64,000 bases of DNA. It comes from Trabulsiella odontotermitis. GTDB taxonomy: Bacteria; Pseudomonadota; Gammaproteobacteria; Enterobacterales; Enterobacteriaceae. Both the position numbers and the translations under genes were made by a program. Below are positions 59,287 through 64,000 of this stretch, piece after piece. The stretch covers positions 1-64,000 of the forward strand of contig NZ_LIFX01000014.1 in the NCBI RefSeq assembly GCF_001297775.1, written 5' to 3'. The notes under the pieces are model-generated. The model had not been told where the DNA came from, searched no databases, and saw only the letters and a program-made list of their open reading frames with translations. Position 1 is the first letter of the stretch. Every line of letters begins with the position of its first letter.

Positions 59287-60291
59287 TTATTGCGTCATGC
59301 GTGACGCCTCTCCATTTACTGGCGAACCATTCTGTGCCGACTCTACCGCTGGCGCGTCAGCCGCGACAGACGCCTGCCCTGCGGTGACCTTGATCGGGTA
59401 TCCGGCACGGCGATACAACGCCTGTTGTACCGTATTGCTGTTCACCGCTTTGTTCTCGCGGAATGATGTAAAGCCAGCAGGCAGCACGTACGGCATCGTC
59501 TGCACGTTTTGCTCCTCTTCCTGCGACAACGGCCGATGCACTTCAACATAACGCTCACCGTTCGGCTCTGTGCTGTATTTGACCGGCTCGTTGATGATCC
59601 GCACCGGCGTTCCACTCTTCACGCGGGCAAACAACGCCTGAATATCCGGCGCATTCATACGGATACATCCCGAACTGACGCGCAGACCGACGCTGTCAGG
59701 CGCGTTGGTGCCATGAATGAGATATTCACCATGTCCATACGCTAAACGCAGTGCAAAGCGTCCCAGCGGGTTATTTGGCCCGGCAGGCACCACCGGCGGC
59801 AGCGTCACGCCACGCTCAAGGGAGCGCTGACGGATACCGACTGTGGGCGTCCAGGTCGGATTGGGGATTTTCTGCCCAACACGGGTTTCCATCACCGGCG
59901 TTTCCAGTCCCTGCAAACCAATGCCGATAGGATAAACCTGAACAATGTTTTCGCCTGCCGGGAAGTAATAGAGTCGCAGTTCCGCAAGGTTAACCACGAT
60001 GCCCTCGCGTGGGACATCCGGTAACAGCAGTTGCGTCGGGATGGTAATGAGCGTTCCGGCTTTCGGTACCGGTGCGATAGTGTGATTTGCTTCCAGAATC
60101 AGCATCGCGGCGGTATCAAAACGCCTGGCGATAGCCTGTAAATTACGGTCGCCCTCCTGCACCGTATAAGTCTGGTTTTGACCAATAAGACGACTGCCCT
60201 GTGGTGGTAACGGATAATCCAACGCACGAGCAGTCTGTATGGCGCCCAGAACGCCAGTCAGAATCAGTGTCATAAAAAACGCGCGTTTCAT
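59287..60291 (-). CDS. ldtE: L,D-transpeptidase LdtE (YnhG)
   Basis: Periplasmic enzyme that makes 3-3 cross-links in peptidoglycan. It has 334 residues, equal to E. coli. A signal peptide (to about residue 22) is followed by a LysM domain ([18 protein letters not shown]) and a YkuD domain with the catalytic pattern [19 protein letters not shown] (His and Cys). The ATG at 60291 (MKRAFFMTL) fits family and signal peptide; seven codons upstream are ignored. Convergent with lpp. Confidence 0.95.
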   Translation of the reverse strand: MKRAFFMTLILTGVLGAIQTARALDYPLPPQGSRLIGQNQTYTVQEGDRNLQAIARRFDTAAMLILEANHTIAPVPKAGTLITIPTQLLLPDVPREGIVVNLAELRLYYFPAGENIVQVYPIGIGLQGLETPVMETRVGQKIPNPTWTPTVGIRQRSLERGVTLPPVVPAGPNNPLGRFALRLAYGHGEYLIHGTNAPDSVGLRVSSGCIRMNAPDIQALFARVKSGTPVRIINEPVKYSTEPNGERYVEVHRPLSQEEEQNVQTMPYVLPAGFTSFRENKAVNSNTVQQALYRRAGYPIKVTAGQASVAADAPAVESAQNGSPVNGEASRMTQ

Positions 60292-60391
60292 ACTTTTATT
60301 CCCTGTAGTCACGAGTATAGGGTCGGAGTAAGAAATGACCCATGAGGATAAAAAACGACCTCATAAAACAGGATAATAGGTATGATTTAGT

Positions 60392-60808
60392 TTAGCTGCA
60401 ATCACCGGCTTTGGTGCGAATTGCCCGGATCATTGCCTCAAGTCCCTGCGAGCGGGATGGCGTAAGGTGTTGGGTCAGTGCCATTTTTTCAAACCACGGC
60501 CTTACGTCAAACGCGACGATGTCCTGCGCGGTCATCTGCTGATAAAGAATGAAGACAATCGCGATGAGCCCTTTAACAATCGCCGCATCGCTGTCACCCT
60601 GCAGTTCGATAACGCCGTTGTCGTTGCGGGTCATCACGATCCAGACCTGGCTCTGGCAACCCTGAATGATGTTCTGCGGGTTATGATCCGCAGCGCTGAG
60701 CGCCGGTAAGCGCTGCCCCAGTTCAATAATATAGAGATACTTTTCTTCCCAGTTCGCACAGCGCGAAAAATTGCGCAGCAGCTTATCTCTGTCCGGTAAC
60801 GCGGCCAT
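60392..60808 (-). CDS. sufE: Sulfur-acceptor protein SufE
   Basis: Takes persulfide sulfur from SufS and passes it to the SufBCD scaffold under oxidative stress or iron limitation. The product has 138 residues, as in E. coli, with acceptor Cys51 in [10 protein letters not shown]. Last gene of the suf operon, 12 bases after sufS. Confidence 0.97.
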   Translation of the reverse strand: MAALPDRDKLLRNFSRCANWEEKYLYIIELGQRLPALSAADHNPQNIIQGCQSQVWIVMTRNDNGVIELQGDSDAAIVKGLIAIVFILYQQMTAQDIVAFDVRPWFEKMALTQHLTPSRSQGLEAMIRAIRTKAGDCS

Positions 60809-60820
60809 TATTCCTCCCTG

Positions 60821-62041
60821 TCAGCCTAATAAACGGTGAATGCGCTGAAGCCCTGCCACCAGACGATCCACCTCTTCATGTGTGTTGTACATCGCCAGCG
60901 ATGCCCGGCACATGGCGGGAACCTGATAGAAGCTCATCAGCGGCATGGCGCAGTGATGCCCTGTCCGTACGGCAATGCCATAGTTATCAAGGAAACTGCC
61001 GACGTCGTAGGCGTGGTGTTTGCCGAGGTTAAACGCAATCACCCCACGGCGATCATTGGGACCATACAGGGTGAGATCCGGCACCTTAGCCAGTTCTGTT
61101 AACGCGTAGTGCATCAGCATGTGTTCGTAGTCAGCGATGTGCTCCAGTCCCAGCTCGCTGATGTAGTCGAGCGCCGCGCCGAAACCGATGATCCCGCCAG
61201 TGTTTGGCGTGCCCGCCTCGAAGCGCCACGGGGCTTTTGCCCAGGTGGTGCCTTCGGTCAGGCTGACGGTGGCGATCATCGAACCGCCCCCTTCCCACGG
61301 CGGCATCGCCTGCAAAATCTCCTCTCTGGCGTAGAGAATGCCAATGCCGGTCGGACCATATAACTTGTGACCGGAGAATACGTAGAAGTCGCAGTCCAGC
61401 GCCTGCACATCTACCGCATGGTGCATGACCGCCTGCGCGCCATCCACCAGCACTTTCGCGCCATGCTGATGCGCCAGCGCGGCCATTTCTTGTACAGGGT
61501 TTTCCGTACCCAGCACATTGGACACCTGGGTGATCGCCAGCAGACGGGTGCGCTCATCCAGCAGCGAGGGCAATACGTCGAGTTTCAGCGTGCCGTCATC
61601 GTTCAACGGGATCACCCGCAGTTCCGCGCCGGTACGCGTGCAAAGCATCTGCCACGGCACGATATTCGCGTGGTGCTCCATCTGGCTGATGACGATGTTA
61701 TCGCCCGCCTTCACGTTCTTGTTGCCCCAGCTGTTGGCCACCAGGTTGATCCCTTCCGTGGTGCCACGGACAAACACCAGCTCTTCGGCAGAGTGGGCAT
61801 GAATGAAAGTTGCGACCTGCTGGCGAACCTGTTCCATGCGCGTCGTCGCTTCGGCGCTAAGGGTGTGGATCCCGCGATGCACCGCTGCATAGCCGTGGCG
61901 ATAAAACTCCGCCTCGGCAGCAATCACCCGTTCTGGTTTCTGCGCGCTGGCCGCGCTGTCGAGATAGACCAGCGGTTGTCCGTTCACCTCACGGGACAAC
62001 ACCGGGAAATCAGCCCGGACCCGCTCAACGGAAAATGTCAT
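60821..62041 (-). CDS. sufS: Cysteine desulfurase SufS
   Basis: PLP enzyme that removes sulfur from L-cysteine for Fe-S assembly. It is 406 residues, equal to E. coli. The PLP lysine is in [11 protein letters not shown] and the catalytic Cys in [11 protein letters not shown]. It overlaps sufD by four bases. Confidence 0.97.
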   Translation of the reverse strand: MTFSVERVRADFPVLSREVNGQPLVYLDSAASAQKPERVIAAEAEFYRHGYAAVHRGIHTLSAEATTRMEQVRQQVATFIHAHSAEELVFVRGTTEGINLVANSWGNKNVKAGDNIVISQMEHHANIVPWQMLCTRTGAELRVIPLNDDGTLKLDVLPSLLDERTRLLAITQVSNVLGTENPVQEMAALAHQHGAKVLVDGAQAVMHHAVDVQALDCDFYVFSGHKLYGPTGIGILYAREEILQAMPPWEGGGSMIATVSLTEGTTWAKAPWRFEAGTPNTGGIIGFGAALDYISELGLEHIADYEHMLMHYALTELAKVPDLTLYGPNDRRGVIAFNLGKHHAYDVGSFLDNYGIAVRTGHHCAMPLMSFYQVPAMCRASLAMYNTHEEVDRLVAGLQRIHRLLG

Positions 62042-63309
62042 GCTTCACCTCCCGGCAAGCGCTGACCGATGCGGGCCAGCACCTGCTGTTTCAGCGCCTC
62101 GTCACGCAGAGTCTCGGTCAGTTCCGCCGCAAACGCGTAGATGATCATTTGTTGCGCCGCCTGCTGATCGATCCCGCGCGAGCGCAGGTAAAACAGCTGC
62201 TCATCGTCAATCCGGCCCACCGTCGCGCCGTGGCTGCACTTCACGTCGTCGGCGTAAATTTCCAGTTGCGGTTTGGTGTCGACTTCCGCCAGCCGTCCGA
62301 GCAGCAGATTGTTATTGGTCATCTGGCCGTCGGTTTTAATCGCATGTGGCGCGACGTTAATCAGGCCGTTAAATACCGCACGCCCTTTATCACTGACGAT
62401 GGTTTTATGCAGCTGACGGCTGTTGCAGTAGCCTTTGTTATGCTCAAGCCACGTCCGGGTATCGCACACTTCCGATTTCACCGGCATCGCCAGGCTGTTC
62501 ATTCGCAACGTGGTATTTTCGCCGTTGAGCTGAGTGCTGGTGTTATGGCGCAGTACCGCGCTGCCGAGCAGGAAGCTGTTGCTCCAGGCGGCGGCGTCCT
62601 GACCGAGCGCGATGTCGTTATGGGCAAAGTGGTAGCTGAGCGGATTTTCAAACGCCAGTTTGATGTGCTGCAACTGCGCGTTAGCCGCCACCTGCATCGT
62701 CAGGCGCGCCCCGGTGAAATGCCGGTGATTGTCGAGGCTCGCGTAATGTTCGATCACCGTCGCTTCCGCCCCTTCCGCCAGTTCAAGATGGTGGCGATAA
62801 TGCGCCGTGTTCATCCCTTCACCGTCCAGCCCCTGAGTCAGGTGCATTAACAGCAATGGTTTCGCCGGACGCTGGTTTCGCGCCACGCGGATGTGCGTCA
62901 CCGTCGCCGCCAGGCTTTCCGTCAGATGCAGAAAGACTTCCGGCTGTACCGCCGCAGGCAGCGTCTGACGCTCATCATTAACGCTCACGGTAAAACCGCT
63001 GTCGGTAAGATCGTCGCTCAGTTGCGCGTCAAAGCGCCCGTCGACAAACACCAGGCGAAAAGCATCGACAGTCAGCGCCAGCGCGTCACGGGTCGCGGCA
63101 TCTGCTTTCGCGGTATGCGCCACAAACTGGCTGTTCAGCAGGCCGTCCAGCGGCGTGTATTTCCAGTTCTCATGCTTGCGCGTCGGCAGGCCGAGACGCA
63201 GCATCTGCTGTAAATGCTGTTGTGCCTGCGGAGAACGCGCGTCGCCTTCGGCTTCAAAAAGATGATGCCACTGTTGCAACGCGTTACTGTTGTTCTGTAA
63301 GCCAGCCAT
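62038..63309 (-). CDS. sufD: Fe-S assembly scaffold protein SufD
   Basis: Partner of SufB and SufC in the SufBC2D scaffold complex, with 423 residues as in E. coli. The beta-helix core and the C-terminal segment [20 protein letters not shown], with the conserved Cys/His, are intact. It overlaps sufC by 26 bases and sufS by four. Confidence 0.97.
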   Translation of the reverse strand: MAGLQNNSNALQQWHHLFEAEGDARSPQAQQHLQQMLRLGLPTRKHENWKYTPLDGLLNSQFVAHTAKADAATRDALALTVDAFRLVFVDGRFDAQLSDDLTDSGFTVSVNDERQTLPAAVQPEVFLHLTESLAATVTHIRVARNQRPAKPLLLMHLTQGLDGEGMNTAHYRHHLELAEGAEATVIEHYASLDNHRHFTGARLTMQVAANAQLQHIKLAFENPLSYHFAHNDIALGQDAAAWSNSFLLGSAVLRHNTSTQLNGENTTLRMNSLAMPVKSEVCDTRTWLEHNKGYCNSRQLHKTIVSDKGRAVFNGLINVAPHAIKTDGQMTNNNLLLGRLAEVDTKPQLEIYADDVKCSHGATVGRIDDEQLFYLRSRGIDQQAAQQMIIYAFAAELTETLRDEALKQQVLARIGQRLPGGEA

Positions 63310-64000
63310 AGCCCTGCTCCTCCAGTTGTTTGACCAGAGTGAAATCGCCGGATTTTACGATGCGGCCCTGATATAACACATGCACGAAATCCGGCTTGAT
63401 GTAATCCAGGATGCGCTGGTAGTGCGTCACAATGATAAACGCGCGCTTGCCGTCGCGCAGGGCGTTAACGCCGTCAGCGACAATTTTCAGCGCGTCGATG
63501 TCCAGCCCGGAGTCTGATTCATCCAGAATGCACAACTCAGGCTCCAGCACCGCCATCTGCAGGATGTCGTTACGCTTTTTCTCGCCGCCGGAGAAGCCGA
63601 CGTTAACCGAGCGCGTCAGTAAATCTTCCGGCATCTTCAGCAGCTTGATTTTCTCTTCCATCAGATCCTGAAAATCAAAACGGTCCAGCGCTTCCTGACC
63701 GCGGTAGCCACGCACGGCATTGAGCGCGGTCTGCAGGAAAAACTGGTTGCTGACGCCGGGGATTTCCACCGGATACTGGAAGGCCATGAAAATGCCCTCA
63801 CCCGCGCGATCTTCCGGTGACAACTCAAGCAGATCTTTGCCTTTAAACTGCACGGCGCCACCGGTCACTTCATAATCTTCACGTCCGGCGAGCGTGGCGG
63901 AGAGCGTACTTTTCCCTGAGCCGTTCGGCCCCATGATGGCGTGCACTTCACCCGGGCGCACGTCAAGGCTCAGCCCGCGCAGGATCGCTTTATCTTCAAC
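63284..64000 (-). CDS. sufC: Fe-S assembly ATPase SufC (5' end cut by window)
   Basis: ABC-type ATPase driving SufBCD remodelling. The reading runs from base 64000 (VEDKAILRGLSLDV) to the stop at 63284, 238 of about 248 residues, so about ten N-terminal residues are missing. Walker A is GPNGSGKST, the signature is FSGGEKKRNDILQ and Walker B is LCILDESDSGLD. sufB and sufA should lie beyond the right edge. Confidence 0.97.
   Translation of the reverse strand, partial: VEDKAILRGLSLDVRPGEVHAIMGPNGSGKSTLSATLAGREDYEVTGGAVQFKGKDLLELSPEDRAGEGIFMAFQYPVEIPGVSNQFFLQTALNAVRGYRGQEALDRFDFQDLMEEKIKLLKMPEDLLTRSVNVGFSGGEKKRNDILQMAVLEPELCILDESDSGLDIDALKIVADGVNALRDGKRAFIIVTHYQRILDYIKPDFVHVLYQGRIVKSGDFTLVKQLEEQGYGWLTEQQ

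Overview
The window is a chromosomal segment from a member of the Enterobacteriaceae close to Escherichia, Salmonella and Citrobacter. Nearly every backbone protein matches its E. coli counterpart closely in length and motifs, and the order follows the E. coli terminus-proximal map: fumA, manA, ydgA, malI/XY, add, ydgJ, blr, cnu, ydgK, rsxABCDGE, nth, dtpA, gstA, tyrS, pdxH, mliC, anmK, slyB, slyA, ydhIJK, ydhF, ydhL, nemRA, gloA, rnt, grxD, mepH, sodB, ydhP, ynhF, purR, punRC, cfa, ribC, mdtK, tRNA-Val, pykF, lpp, ldtE and sufESDC. Species cannot be fixed from the sequence alone; a Citrobacter-like genome is my guess. No transposase, integrase, phage gene, CRISPR array or rRNA was seen.

Layout: 1-9.8 kb holds central metabolism and the MalI-controlled malXY unit with add. 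9.8-13.7 kb holds ydgJ, the small membrane protein blr, a GH1 6-phospho-beta-glucosidase behind two LacI-family operators, cnu and ydgK. 13.7-19.7 kb is the Rsx electron-transport operon ending in nth. 19.7-29.1 kb holds dtpA, gstA, tyrS-pdxH-mliC-anmK, PhoP-type slyB, an extra diguanylate cyclase and slyA. 29.3-47.8 kb is mostly conserved detoxification, efflux, redox and regulatory genes. 47.9-56.8 kb is the variable interval between tandem tRNA-Val genes and pykF, the locus that carries SPI-2 in Salmonella. Here it holds a zinc-ribbon metallo-beta-lactamase-fold protein, a 47-residue acidic protein, an exported alkylsulfatase, an exported GlcG/HbpS-type protein, a FixJ-type response regulator with its sensor kinase, a small fimbrial-like exported protein and a polar amino-acid ABC transporter. 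56.8-64 kb returns to backbone: pykF, lpp, ldtE and the suf operon, which runs off the right edge. fumA runs off the left edge.

Compared with E. coli K-12 gene order as I know it, uid/hdhA, pdxY, sodC, lhr, ydhQ and ydhR-Z are absent from their usual places, while the GH1 gene, the diguanylate cyclase, a third tRNA-Val and the 48-57 kb accessory genes are extra. The most interesting candidate system is at 51.4-53.9 kb: a periplasmic HbpS-like protein encoded directly downstream of a two-component pair. This recalls the Streptomyces HbpS-SenS-SenR redox/heme sensing arrangement and sits beside a putative periplasmic alkylsulfatase.
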